Shown here one piece after another: positions 35,684-46,397 of a stretch of 64,000 nucleotides of DNA. A program made the translations under genes and the position numbers. The stretch is from Agrypnia vestita (taxonomy: Eukaryota > Arthropoda > Insecta > Trichoptera > Phryganeidae). Each line of letters opens with the position of its first letter. Within the stretch, counting starts at the first letter, position 1. Where the stretch lies: contig JADDOH010023075.1 of the NCBI GenBank assembly GCA_016648135.1, positions 216,381 through 280,380 on the forward strand, written 5' to 3'. The notes beneath the pieces were generated by a model. It was not told the origin of the DNA, did not search any database, and was given only the letters and a program-made list of their open reading frames with translations.

Positions 35684-37143
35684 ATAATATTATTACTATA
35701 TGGTCTATACAATATATAATGAGAACGAAATTTGTCTCTTCTCTTCTATAATTTCCTTTAGTCTCATATAAAAAATCCTTATTTGAACTACTGAGGTATC
35801 AGGTCCATGAACCCCGACATATCAGCGAGACACTAATATATACAGCAATAATATTTTCACACGATTTTTGCAGTACGATTTTTTTTTAATTTTCGTCTGT
35901 TGCTGTAAGTACCTAAACTATATTAGCGCTAGGAAATAAAGTTAAGATACAAAATATATGTAGGGCGCGGACCTTTTGCGTCCCAACGCACCTGATTAGC
36001 AACATTGGCATTATTACGCCACTGCTTAATGGTATTTTATAAATTAAATATTACATTACTACAAATAAATGTATAATTCTTTATAGAATTCAGTAATGGA
36101 AGTAAATTATAGCGGCCATTGGTGTCTGTAATTGGCTATCGTGTATATATCAACGATTGGGTATACTTAATAGTCTAGTGTATATCTTTTGATATTTTAA
36201 ATGTAAAAAACTTGAAAAATGAATGCGTATTGAAAGTTTCCCTTTAATGACAAATTTTTCACTTCATTTAAAAAAAAGTTTAATTCACAGGCTTTGAACA
36301 AGCTTGATAAATTTTATAGTTTTTTTTTTTTAAATAGATATGCGACACGGAATACATAGTATCGGATTACGAAACACGGAATATAATAATATCGCATCAA
36401 TATTATTACTATTTTCAAAATAAGTTAAACGCTTGTCATATGAAAATAGGACTAACTCGCAGGTGTCCTGGAATGGGGCTCGAACCACCGACAACCAAAT
36501 CACTAGGTGAGCGTCATGACCACTACACCAGCAAACTCATATTAAAATTTTTATGAAAGGCTATCAAAGAATTCAACTCATGAAATGACGGTAGGCTGTA
36601 TCTAATAGCGTTATAAAACAGTTTTGTAACGCTACACAATATTGTTAAAGTGCAGTTTGCGTATTTGCAGTAAAAAATGGTCAATCTTTGAAAAAATATT
36701 TCTTTAAAATTATTTTGCTTACACAATATATTGTGAATATTAATAGTAAATAAAGTCCTCAGTAAAGTGCACGTAATAATGCACGAATAGTCTTTCAATA
36801 GGTTAATCATTTCCTCCCTAAACATAAAAGAGCATGAAATAACACATTTCAAGAACAACTCCCGAGTGTTTTTCTTATAAGCAGCTTTTGACTCATAGCG
36901 TGCATTTAGTCATGTTTCATCAAGATTACCTTTTTATTTTAGAACAGAGAAAACAAGAAGTATTGTCGGTATGCAATGGCTACTTTAGGAATTGTTCTCC
37001 CACGCAAGCGACGATTCTTCAAACCACAAAAGATGAACAAAAAGTCGCCGTGTGTAATGCATTATTCACAAATCGTTAAACGTAATCGCCGCATTGCCTC
37101 CAATCCCATTTCGAGCAATCGGTTCGGATGACACAGAAAATTG
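35684..37143. other. Intergenic DNA with a possible tRNA-like relic
   Basis: AT-rich. On the minus strand at about 36465-36540, GCTGGTGTAGTGGTCATGAC (A-box-like) is followed by GGTGGTTCGAGCCCC (B-box-like), but the arms do not pair as a tRNA. It is probably a SINE or tRNA relic. No gene seen. Confidence 0.4.
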
Positions 37144-37283
37144 AGGCCTGAATTCAAAATCAATACTATGATGATTTAAAGGACAAGGTATGCCTTAAAA
37201 GTGTAATTTTCTGTACAAAATAACACTTTTAAGGCGTACCATAATCTTTTTATCATCTAAGTATTGACTCTGAATTCGGGCCT
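37144..37283. mobile_element. Fold-back MITE, 140 bp
   Basis: Two arms of about 60 bp are inverted copies at roughly 80% identity. They start AGGCCTGAATTC on the left and AGGCCCGAATTC (reverse complement) on the right, and meet at CTTAAAAGTG around a 20-base loop. No coding potential. The target duplication is unclear. Confidence 0.7.
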
Positions 37284-37460
37284 GAGTGTGTTTACTAATA
37301 TGATTGTATATGAGGACAGACTGAAAAATTCGCAGCTTAAAAAAAAAAGTTTCAACTGACATCTAACATCACTTTGAGATTTTCGTTCTAATTTGATTGC
37401 AGTTTGAAATTAGTAACAATATCTCGATCAGAAAAATAAATAGTATTTTCCGAATATTAA

Positions 37461-37518
37461 TTTTTAGTGTATGCTACGTCCTGATGAAGGAATTATCGGA
37501 CGTAGCATACACTAAAAA
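37461..37518. repeat. Perfect 21-bp hairpin with CTGATGAAGG at the loop
   Basis: 37461-37481 and 37498-37518 are perfect inverted copies (TTTTTAGTGTATGCTACGTC and one more base). The junction of arm and loop reads CCTGATGAAGG, which recalls the 5' half of the motif found in the other palindromes, but no GAAAC half follows. Confidence 0.9.
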
Positions 37519-37574
37519 CCCATATTAAAAAAGGAACCCGAAGTAGGGGAAAGTGGGGGAATACAGCCACCTCA

Positions 37575-37965
37575 GGTAATGCAGCCACCCCATCTAACTC
37601 GTTCCAACTCATTACAAGATGTCGCTAACGCATGCGACAGTGCGAGCAGCGACGTGAAGTTAGTCGCTCGAACGCTTTGTGACAAGTCGGACGTGTATTT
37701 TGTTGCTGGTTGTGAAATCATTGAAATTTGTCAATTATCATCTAATATTCGGGTGATACAAAACGGTGAGTAGTTAACTGGTATTTAAAACTATCCAAAT
37801 TACTAAATGCTTAATCGATTTATCAGTTATTAAGGTATATTTGATAGTATTTGTTCTCAAAACTATTTTAAGGTTAGATAAATTGAAAATATTTATGTTG
37901 TTCTAGATATGGGGTAAAGAAGCCACACACTGTGGGGTAATTGTGCCAATGGCGCGATTACCCCA
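37575..37965. promoter_or_regulatory. Left subterminal GGGGTAAT...GCCAC repeats of the pogo-like element
   Basis: Copies lie at 37575-37591 (plus), 37911-37926 (plus, GGGGTAAAGAAGCCAC), 37934-37949 (plus, GGGGTAATTGTGCCAA) and 37950-37965 (minus). The TIR carries the same motif (GGGGGAATACAGCCAC). They are probably transposase-binding sites and overlap the expected promoter of the gene. Confidence 0.7.
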
Positions 37966-38021
37966 TTTTTTTAAAATTAAATTTATTTTCGCCCGAAAAC
38001 CATTTATTGTTATTTTTTTAG

Positions 38022-39890
38022 ATGCCACGAACTTACAAAAGAGTTACAAGCAAGTGTTCATGGATGGAATCACAACTAAAAGATGCGGTAGCAGCTGTTA
38101 ATGATGGAACTATGTCGGCAAAAAAGGCTGCAGCTACTTTCAAAATTCCGAGGACAACACTTCGTTCTCGTATTAAAACTGGGAATATTGAAAAAGGACA
38201 TCTTGGCCGAAATCCGATTTTTATCTCTCAACAAGAAAAAGGGATCGCCGATCATATTATATCTTTGTCAAAAATGTTTTTTGGTCTAACACCTGGGGAA
38301 TTGAGAAGAGTTACTTTTGAATTCGCTGAAAAAAATGGCATTGCCAACAAATTTAATAAAAATAAGCGTGAGGCAGGAATGGACTGGTATTATGGGTTTT
38401 TGCGTAGAAACCCAACAGTAACATTGAGATCACCAGAGGCTACTAGTATAAACAGAATACAGGCCTTGTGGAAGTGAAAATATTCTTCAATAATTTGGAA
38501 TCACTAATGGAAATATACAGCTTTCCTAAGAACAGGATTTACAATGTCGATGAAACCGGCATTTCAACCGTGCAAAAACCGTCAAAAATATTAGGTCGTA
38601 AGGGGCAAAAACAAATTGGAGCGGTAACAAGTTGGGAACGAGGAAAAACTATCACGGTTACTTGTGCTTTTAATGCAGCCGGAGAATTCATACCTCCAAT
38701 ATTCATTTTTCCGAGACAACGAATGAACGAACCCCTTATTAAAAAAAGATGGCCCTGATGGTGCTTTATATGAAATTTCCAAAAACGGCTGGATAAATCA
38801 AGAAATTTTTGTTAAATGGCTTGTTTATTTCCGGAATTATTGCAAGCCCAATTTAGAAAGGCCAGTATTGCTCGTTTTAGATAACCACTCGAGTCACATA
38901 TCACTTGAGATTTACAACTTTTGCAAAGAAAACCACATCGTATTTCTGTCAATACCACCCCACAACTCTCATCGTTTGCAGCCGTTGGATGTGGTATTCT
39001 ATGGCCCATTAAAATCAGCTTTTAATAGAGAGTGCGACATGTTCTTAAAATCATCTGCCCACAAGAAGATAACACCATATGATTTGGCGGGTCTTTTTAA
39101 TAAAGCATATTCAAGAATTGCGTCCTTAGATAAGGGTTCGAAAGGATTTGCTACATGTGGTATTAGTCCATTAGACGTCAATAAATTCTCTAGCGAAGAT
39201 TTTGCTCCAGCGCAACATCAGATGCCAATAATTGTTCAAGAAGAACAAGATGATAATATTTCATCTCCAATAAATAGGACTGTTCTTGGTGAGCGAAATA
39301 TTCCGCAGGCAATTATTCCATCCACATCTACCCTTATCGGTAACAGTTCTATAACTCTACATAATATCGATCCCCAAGCACAAAATATTCAGTCTTGTTC
39401 TTATTTTGGGATAGAAGAAATTGCTCCTATTCCGAAAGTCTCTCAAAGTGCTTCCACTAATACTAGAAAACAGCATTCTGGTATCTTAACGGCGACTCCA
39501 ATGAAGACACAACTAGAAGAAAAAGAAGAAAAGAAAAAAACAAAGCTTTTGAAAGAAATAATGAAAAAAGAGAAAAAAACTAAAAAAGGCAAAACTCTAA
39601 AACAGAAAGAATCAAAGGCTAAGAAAATGTTGGCGAAGAGGATGAAACGAAAAATAACCTTTAGCACATCAGGAGAAGACGAACCAAATCTAAAAGGTTT
39701 TCTAAATGATGACGAGCTTGATGACATAAATCCAGAAAATATTGAAAACCAATGTATATTTTGTACGGAATTTGGTATTGATAATGAATTGTGGTTTAGA
39801 TGTATTTTATGTGCAAAATGGGCTCATTCTTTGTGTTCGGGGCAAGATAAACCTGATAATTATATTTGTGATTTCTGCTCGAGGTTGTAA
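38022..39890 (+). pseudogene. pogo-like transposase with C-terminal PHD-type finger, two frameshifts
   Basis: Reads as an approximately 620-residue DDE transposase. Residues 17-52 form a psq-type helix-turn-helix (SAKKAAATFKIPRTTLRSRI). A CENP-B-like second DNA-binding region ends near EAGMDWYYGFLRRNP. The DDE core has YNVDETGI, LVLDNHSSH and HRLQPLDVVF; the last two aspartates are 35 residues apart. A Lys/Glu-rich segment then leads to a C-terminal CxxC...CxxC...WxH..C...CxxC array (C4HC3, PHD-like), encoded at about 39754-39885. Frame is lost near 38466 (one base missing) and regained at a seven-A run, 38741-38747 (one base extra), so no complete protein can be made from this copy as sequenced. 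The three acidic catalytic residues are all preserved. PHD fingers on pogo-type transposases are known in insects; a chromatin-reading role is inferred. Confidence 0.9.
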
Positions 39891-39978
39891 TTTCAAATTA
39901 AGTTCAAGATTTTGTTTTATTTCTTTATGAACATGACAAATACATTATTTTTGTTCGAACTATTTGTAGAAGGATATA

Positions 39979-40039
39979 GTGGCTTCATTACCCCAACCCA
40001 GTGGCCAAATTACCCCACATGGTGGGGGAATGACGCCAC
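39979..40039. promoter_or_regulatory. Right subterminal GGGGTAAT...GCCAC repeats of the pogo-like element
   Basis: Copies of the same motif lie at 39979-39994 (minus), 40001-40016 (minus) and 40024-40039 (plus, GGGGGAATGACGCCAC), mirroring the left side. The right TIR is at 40198-40224. Confidence 0.7.
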
Positions 40040-40226
40040 TAAACAGATTTTTGGAATATAATAAATTTAAGCTAACCTATTCGTTTTTTTGACACAATTT
40101 TAAAAATAAATGATTCATAAATATATATTGTTTGAATTTTCTTTACCCTGTTTACGAAAAAAAACATTATGACAAAGTTATATGCTATTAAACCTTAAGG
40201 TGGCTGTATTCCCCCACTTTCCCCTA

Positions 40227-41914
40227 CCTTACTTGTAATTAAAATAAATAAATAAATATTTCAAATAATACAATCAATATTCTTTTAAATAAATAATGTA
40301 ACCACAGAGTCACTTTTCATATATACAATTTACAATATTATTTACTTTAGAATAAAATGTATTAACTTTTACAACCAATATTCGAATATTATTAGCCTCA
40401 AAACTCAGACGTCACAATTCAAATAATCAAACCGACAGATTTCACGACGAGGCTTCGAGTAAAGTTAGTCTTAAGATGAGTTAAAGGAAACAAAAAAAAG
40501 AAAACAAAATCATCACAATCAATTACAATAATATTGAAATAGTAGATGAATATATTGTGTGACGTAATAAATAATATTCGTCACACTCCTTCGCGGAACG
40601 CTTGATAAAAAGATTTTTTTTTCAATCACCGCACGTAATATTGCACGGATTAAACAATGTTAACACGCGTAGGCACTGTGTGTGCATAATCGGTGCCGCG
40701 TACATTTACGAACTTTTAGCGGCCGGCGCCGCATTATCGACCAACGCGGAACAAGAATGCGTCATTCGGATTTTGACACTTTGGCGCGCAAGATGTGAAA
40801 CCTTCTCACCCTTTTGAGAGATAAGCAGTGAACTGAGAGATGCAATTTGAAGGAGCATCATAATAAAATTGTTAAATTGTAGATGTATGCTAATATTTAA
40901 ATTTTATATCAGGGTTGCTGCGACAGAATCACAATGTGAAGCCGTCTTCGAATGTCGAGCGTGCGGCCTGCTGAGAGCGAGGTTCAGCACAAGGGCAGGG
41001 GACCACATGGCGGCGTAAGAACGTGCATCCACTGACCCGCTGGATTCCGATCTTATCCTGAACTGGAGGAAGACACCATGGTGTGATGCAGGTGCCCACC
41101 GTCTTCTGGACGATGCAGTTCGCACACAGAAGAAATTGGTATTCTCTGATCTCAGTCTCATCTCAAATACTTTTCACTCCATTCAGCCTCGCGAGACATC
41201 GGGCATAATGTAGAGTTTTGTAAAGCGCCGAGGGTTGGAAGAAATATGCAGCATCAGTGATTAATCCATCGATAAGGACATTTCGAGCATCATGCCGATG
41301 CGTTATTATGTATCATTATCGTGTCTAATGCATTTTAAATGTAAATCTTTAGTGTCATGAATTTCCCCGGTCCACGACATTTGCGATGGCGTTACCGCCA
41401 GTAGAATTCTCAAATTGTAGGTTATGTTGCTTTCCTTTTAAATTGAGCGGCCGCTGTCGATAGTGTCGGGGATTGGCCAGATTAGAAATAGTGAAATAAT
41501 CTTAGTAAAATATCATCGGGTAAATTAGCTGTGGTCGCTTTCAGCGGCACAGTTACTTGTTTGTTTAAATTTATTGAATAAATTCTTATGTTGACTGCAC
41601 AAAATGTTTTGTTATGTAAACCCATCTTTGTTAATCTGTTGCAATTTGAAATTGTTAATATGAGAGGCACCTGAAGCGGCTCGAGAGAGAGTTCAGTGCG
41701 CACATCACCAAAAGGACCCTGAGATTGAAATAAAGGAGTAAGGTTAGTCCCATTATTCTCAAATATAAGTGGAAAAAACAAAGTTGATTGTTTTATTTCA
41801 TTATTTGTTCATAATCGATTTCCACAAGGTTAACGCCAAAACATTCAATTACTTGCCATTATTCTCCGACTGAACTAGCTGGTGATAACGAGGGGCTCAG
41901 GGCTTCACGTCATA
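40227..41914. other. Intergenic DNA, no gene seen
   Basis: Contains two slightly GC-rich stretches (about 40690-40800 and 40915-41160) with open frames on opposite strands that I cannot assign. No repeat ends found. Confidence 0.45.
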
Positions 41915-41927
41915 ATATATATATATA

Positions 41928-41975
<48 letters not shown>

Positions 41976-42002
41976 TATATTATATATATATATATATATA
42001 TA
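41915..42002. repeat. TA-dinucleotide microsatellite
   Basis: Nearly pure (TA)n with a few phase breaks. It abuts the 5' edge of the LINE fragment that follows. Confidence 0.95.
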
Positions 42003-42024
42003 CTTGGGACACAAGATAAAAATG

Positions 42025-42575
42025 AACAAAAAAACAAACAGCAGAATTGCCGAGACGAATAGGAATGAGCTGGGCTGTTTTTGGCAAACTCAAACATATT
42101 TGCGAGAACAAAAATATCCCAATTAGCCTTAAAATAAAAGCCTTTGAATCGTGCATACTGCCAGTGATGACGTAAGGAGTTGAGACAATGGCCCTTACGA
42201 AGAAAAGTGTAGAAAAGCTCAAATGCACGCAACGATCCATAAGCCTAAGAGATAGAATTAGAAATGATGAAATTAGGCGCAGAATTAGAGTAGTGGATAT
42301 ATATCATGAATCGTGCAGCGAAGCTAAAATGGCAATGGGCAGGACACGTTGCAAGGCAGGATTCTATAAGATGGACTCCCAGAGTTCTGAAGTGGAGACC
42401 TTGGGAATATAAAAGAGGCGTCGGAAAATCTCAAAAGAGATGGGCCGACGATATAGGCACTGTGGGGGGAAAGAAACGGCTACAATTAGCAAATAACAAG
42501 GAAGGATGGAAGGGTATGGAAGAGGCCTATATCCAGCAGTGGAGAGATGAAGGCTGAAGAAGAAGACAGATTTCA
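42025..42575 (+). pseudogene. LINE (RTE-like) C-terminal fragment with (GAA)n tail
   Basis: Plus-strand reading gives the C-terminal 170 or so residues of a LINE reverse transcriptase. The blocks, in order, are RRIGMSWAVFGKLK, a CILPVMT...ETMALT segment, SLRDRIRNDEIRRRIRVVDI, AKLKWQWAGHVARQ and WADDI, ending EEAYIQQWRDEG. This is the conserved post-RT domain seen in many insect LINEs. Lesions: TAA at 42173-42175 and a one-base frameshift near 42305. The stop at 42555-42557 is followed by AAGAAGAAGACA. RT catalytic motifs are gone through 5' truncation, and the break lies at the TA microsatellite. Confidence 0.8.
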
Positions 42576-42929
42576 ACGGCATTTACCGACAAAAAATGCT
42601 TCAAGAATTCAAAATTTTTTTTGAATAGTCAAACTGCTTCCGTAAAATTAATTAATGGTTATTTTTAATTTCAAAGGGATCGTTAGTCTGGAAGTCAAAT
42701 ATTGATAGCAAAACTTATCGATGACAGACAAATGAAGATTAATAAAAGCACGCTACATTCGTACATAATACCCCAGAAGACACAAACCAGAAAAAACTTG
42801 TAATGTATTATTTTGTCTTTCATATTATAATGAACTTTATTTGCAAAAAATATTATAAAAATGAACTGTATTATGAATGTATTTATGAAAATTAAATGAC
42901 ATATAGAGTAAACCAGAGCAGCATTCTTC

Positions 42930-43330
42930 TTGTGACCTAAACCTAAATTTACGAATGGGAATGATACGATGCTATGTGTTGCCTGTACTTTTATATGGAA
43001 TGATGGCCATGATTCCGTTCCATATAAAAGTACAATACTAAAGCGTCTTGAAACATTTAAGATGTGAATCTGCAGACGGCTTCTGTGTAAAAATAGGCTG
43101 GATTAGGGTTACACATCACAGTGTGATTAGTCGGATGCGAAAGGAAAAAGAAATCCTTAAAATATGAAAATTACAATATTTCGCCCATTTTATGAGACAT
43201 CTCATCATTCAAGGCAAAATTGCGAGCAGAAGAGGTCTTGGAAGACAAAGGACATCATGGTTCAGGAAATCCATGGTCCAGCTATTTCGTGCTGCTGCTG
43301 GCAAAATTATGATGGAAGAAGATGTGTTGG
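42930..43330 (+). pseudogene. Decayed RTE-like LINE fragment with an internal hairpin
   Basis: The remnant reads as the post-RT region of an RTE LINE. Around 42960 the frame gives an MIRCYVLPVLLYGM block, corresponding to LVKCYIWSVLLYGVE in the copy at 48695. Later come RLETF.MW/ICRRLL, then RRGLGRQRTSW and QLFRAAAG. Multiple stops and frameshifts are present. A perfect 16-bp inverted repeat (42985-43000 with 43018-43033) interrupts the LLYG region and was probably created after insertion. Edges are approximate. Confidence 0.6.
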
Positions 43331-43484
43331 TAAACTCATAAAGCATATTAAAATTTTGGTCGGTGAAGATGGCAGCCTTTTCCTTAAACATTGTTCCACA
43401 ATTCAGTTTTCGCTGAGAAGTCGTTCTTTCTTTCCTAGTCACGATTACCGTGGTCAAATTTTGCTCGAATATAACATCCTATGA

Positions 43485-45030
43485 GATAATTATAGTTTTA
43501 ACAGTGACATAACTCTCAGCGGAGCTATTGATTCTCTTTCTTTATCTAACATAAATTTACATGTTAAACCCCCTATAAGAAACCCGGAGTTCTTTAGAAT
43601 AAGCTAGCACTCTAATAATGTTACTTATTTTTCTTCCATTACAAGAATGTGTCGTACATATAATACATATTGTGCTGACCTTAATGATGATGTTGGTATT
43701 CTTGCAAACACCCGATCATCATTCAAAATGTCACTCCTACACAACATCCATTTTCTTGACGATAACCTGAACCCATAGAACACATTTAACAATTATTTAG
43801 TTACATATTTTTACATGTTCACATTACATTGATACTCTAAAATATACTGCGCATATTTAACCTCTCCTAGTCTATAGCCTCCTCTCTTTTAAAATAATGC
43901 TGTTTAAAATAATGTGTAATAATGTTTCTATCTTTTTCGATAGATTGTTTATTTATTTTTTCAAGGAGCCCATAATGGCTAAATAATGTGAGAATTTACT
44001 ATACAACGAATATCTTGCAACCATAGTATCAAGCCCATTATGACGCATGGAATCGAAAGTCGAGCAGTACTACCAGTACTGAATCTGCTCTAAAACGTCG
44101 TATTAGGACAAACCCCCAGAAACGGAATACGTGACACAGTTTTAAGAGAAAAGAAGAGCGATGTAGAGGATATCGTGAGACGAGGAAGAAGCGGAAGACA
44201 ATGAATAAGTAGAAGGAATGAAGACCGAAAAGTGCACATTGTGGCCATCCAAAAAATGGAAAGATAGCTGCCAGTCAACCTTCGCTAGGCGATTTAAAAA
44301 AAACAGTTCTCAGATCTACTAAATGAAGAAGAAGAAGCTATTATAAAAATCATTCAAAGTGAAGTAAACATTGGCTTATGACTATCGAAACATGGGAAGT
44401 GTCCAAATGCGAAAAGTATTTATTTTTGGTCCATCGGGAGACAGTGGGCGTACAAAGAAACGCGACTCACATTCAATTAAAAATAATTACTTGTTTTGCG
44501 GAGCTCTCTTTAAGACATGACTTAAACGAGCATATTGTCAATACTAGTTTTTAGAGAACGACTATGTTAACACAAAAATTCCTGGTAAAAATATCATAAG
44601 GACAGCAACTCCGTTGACTGAGTGGTATCCGGAGGAACTTAAATGTTCTCGAGGTCGATGATGATCTAGCACCGGGAGGTTAAATATAAATAATAATGTT
44701 CTTGCAGTGAACCGGAACCAGGATATAAAAATCGGATCCCATCTAACTCATAAACTGTGTCCATTTAATATGCGAGTGAGAATCTCATATTCATCTTGGA
44801 AACCTGTCAAATGTATACTCTCCGATCCTAGGAGGCAACTAACAAGTCTACAAGATACCTTCATGGTCTTGAATGACTATTTTTCCGTGCTATAAGAATG
44901 TTTCGTACTCAATTATTATTTTTAGCCAATAATGAACTTTAAATTTATTGTGCACTGTATGAAAAACACAATTAAAAATTTAGAAAATAAACATAATAAA
45001 AACTTATAGAGACTAGCTGAACTGTTATTT
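43485..45030. other. Intergenic DNA; weak LINE-like trace at 44030-44340
   Basis: Sequence from about 44030 to 44340 reads vaguely like a degraded LINE C-terminus (an AAGAAGAAGAAG run closes it at about 44322), but stops in all frames prevent a confident call. Nothing else recognised. Confidence 0.35.
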
Positions 45031-45195
45031 TAACTGTGATCGTGATATTTATGTTCGATTGTAACGATGATTGGTAACTGATTATTCGTAATTGAGCGCG
45101 CAATCACTCGCACTAGAAAATAAAACTCTAACAGTTAAATCTCAATTAACAATCATCGTTACAAACGAATACCAGTCATACAATCACAGCCACAA
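45031..45195. mobile_element. Fold-back MITE-like inverted repeat
   Basis: The left arm (about 45034-45085) and right arm (about 45140-45192) are inverted copies. The strongest block is TGTAACGATGATTG with flanking CTGTGAT and TAACTG words. The centre is CGCGCAATCACTCGCACTAG. No coding potential; the edges are approximate. Confidence 0.6.
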
Positions 45196-46179
45196 TGACG
45201 ATTTATCTCATCACTAGCCATACAAGATATATAAGTACTAAGCACACATTTTATTCCGAAATTTCTTCATAAATGTAATATACGCCTGTACTTATTTGAA
45301 GCACACGCCAGACATTGGTGTTATTCATATTGTATACAACAGGCGAAAGGGTTTGCTGCTCGGATAGTAGTACACGGCGCGACAGTGTTAACGTGTACAA
45401 GATGGAAGATATTTCGATAAAAGTCGACTTATATATATATTCTTCAGATAGCACTCATTGCCGAAGGAAGGCGTAGGCTCTGGTCCGCTGTCTGACAATT
45501 GTAAGATTGCTCGGCGTCTTGGCACTCGCGGGCCACTAATTTAATGTCATTATTTTTCACTTATGCGCCGGACATTTTGAGATATGTGTGTAATGGCCAA
45601 GATAGCGATGGAATGATTGAGTAATTTAGGCTCTTAAAATTGCATCTGTCCATAAAACTACCAAGCTTTGGTAGTTCAATAAAACTCACCAAAGTTTCGG
45701 GTCGTATAATAATTGCAAACGACGGTTGTTAATGTACATATTTACTCATAAATCAGCCATTTATTTGTCAGGCACGTGCAGTCAGTACGTTGATATATTA
45801 AATATTTATGTATTTATGATACATACATATAAATATTATGATACATTAATATATGAATAATATTAATAATAAAAACAAGATACATATTTTACTTGGAGTC
45901 ATATCGCATGAATTGAAGTTGAATACAGCTGATTTCTAAGTACCTACAGCACGCCTACCTAAATTCTATGTACCTGCTGTTATTTATTGAGAAATTTATT
46001 TCTATACCCCACTTTAAATATATGTACTTTACGTATGTACTGTACGACGTTATTTGACTAATGTTTTTGTCGACTTTGTATTGAGTACGTAACAGAAATA
46101 TTTATTAAATATGTACCAATAGCGTGTAAAATATGTACTAATGTGTAGCAATAGTGGAAAGATCGGGGGTAGAAATCCG

Positions 46180-46309
46180 TAGTAGCGTAACTAAAAAATC
46201 GGGCCCCTACATAATGTAGGGGCCCGATTTTTGCATTTTTTTGGGTTTATGGGTGGGCACATTTAATGGGTGTAATCACCCACAATACATCGCATCGGTT
46301 ACACCACTG
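46180..46309. mobile_element. 130-bp hAT-like MITE containing a 19-bp perfect hairpin
   Basis: Ends TAGTAGCGTAAC (left) and, reverse-complemented, CAGTGGTGTAAC (right) resemble the CAGTGGCGTA ends of some insect hAT elements. Flanks GAAATCCG (46172-46179) and GAAATACG (46310-46317) form an 8-bp target duplication with one change. Inside, two 19-bp arms (AAAAATCGGGCCCCTACAT and its complement) are separated by a single base, at about 46196-46234. Confidence 0.65.
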
Positions 46310-46397
46310 GAAATACGCCATGATTTACTTTGTGGCGTCTATTACACATTAAAATAATTGTTTTTGAAATTTTTTATTTGTTATTTTAATTATAATA

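Larger units (their letters stand above)
37546..40224 (+). mobile_element. pogo-like DNA transposon, full length, coding region frameshifted
   Basis: A 2679-bp element flanked by TA (37544-37545 and 40225-40226) with perfect 27-bp terminal inverted repeats beginning GGGGAAAGTGGGGGAATACA. The TA target and the CENP-B-like transposase place it in the pogo/Tigger branch of Tc1/mariner. Subterminal regions on both sides repeat a 16-bp GGGGTAATnnnGCCAC-type motif. One gene lies on the plus strand. The ends are intact and could still be mobilised in trans. Confidence 0.95.

Noticed and set aside
35313..36028. hAT-like element enclosing the 35439 palindrome, with GCAGCGGCGTA and inverted GCAGTGGCGTA ends
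   Set aside because: The end words match, but the 8-bp flanks do not, so the boundaries cannot be trusted.
36465..36540. tRNA gene candidate on the minus strand
   Set aside because: A- and B-box-like words are present, but acceptor, anticodon and T stems do not pair; treated as a relic.
44030..44340. Another LINE C-terminal fragment
   Set aside because: A GAAGAAGAAG-type ending and weak resemblance exist, but no frame stays open long enough to support the call.
46196..46234. Rho-independent terminator (GC hairpin followed by T run)
   Set aside because: The sequence is eukaryotic and the hairpin sits inside a small hAT-like element; bacterial termination does not apply.
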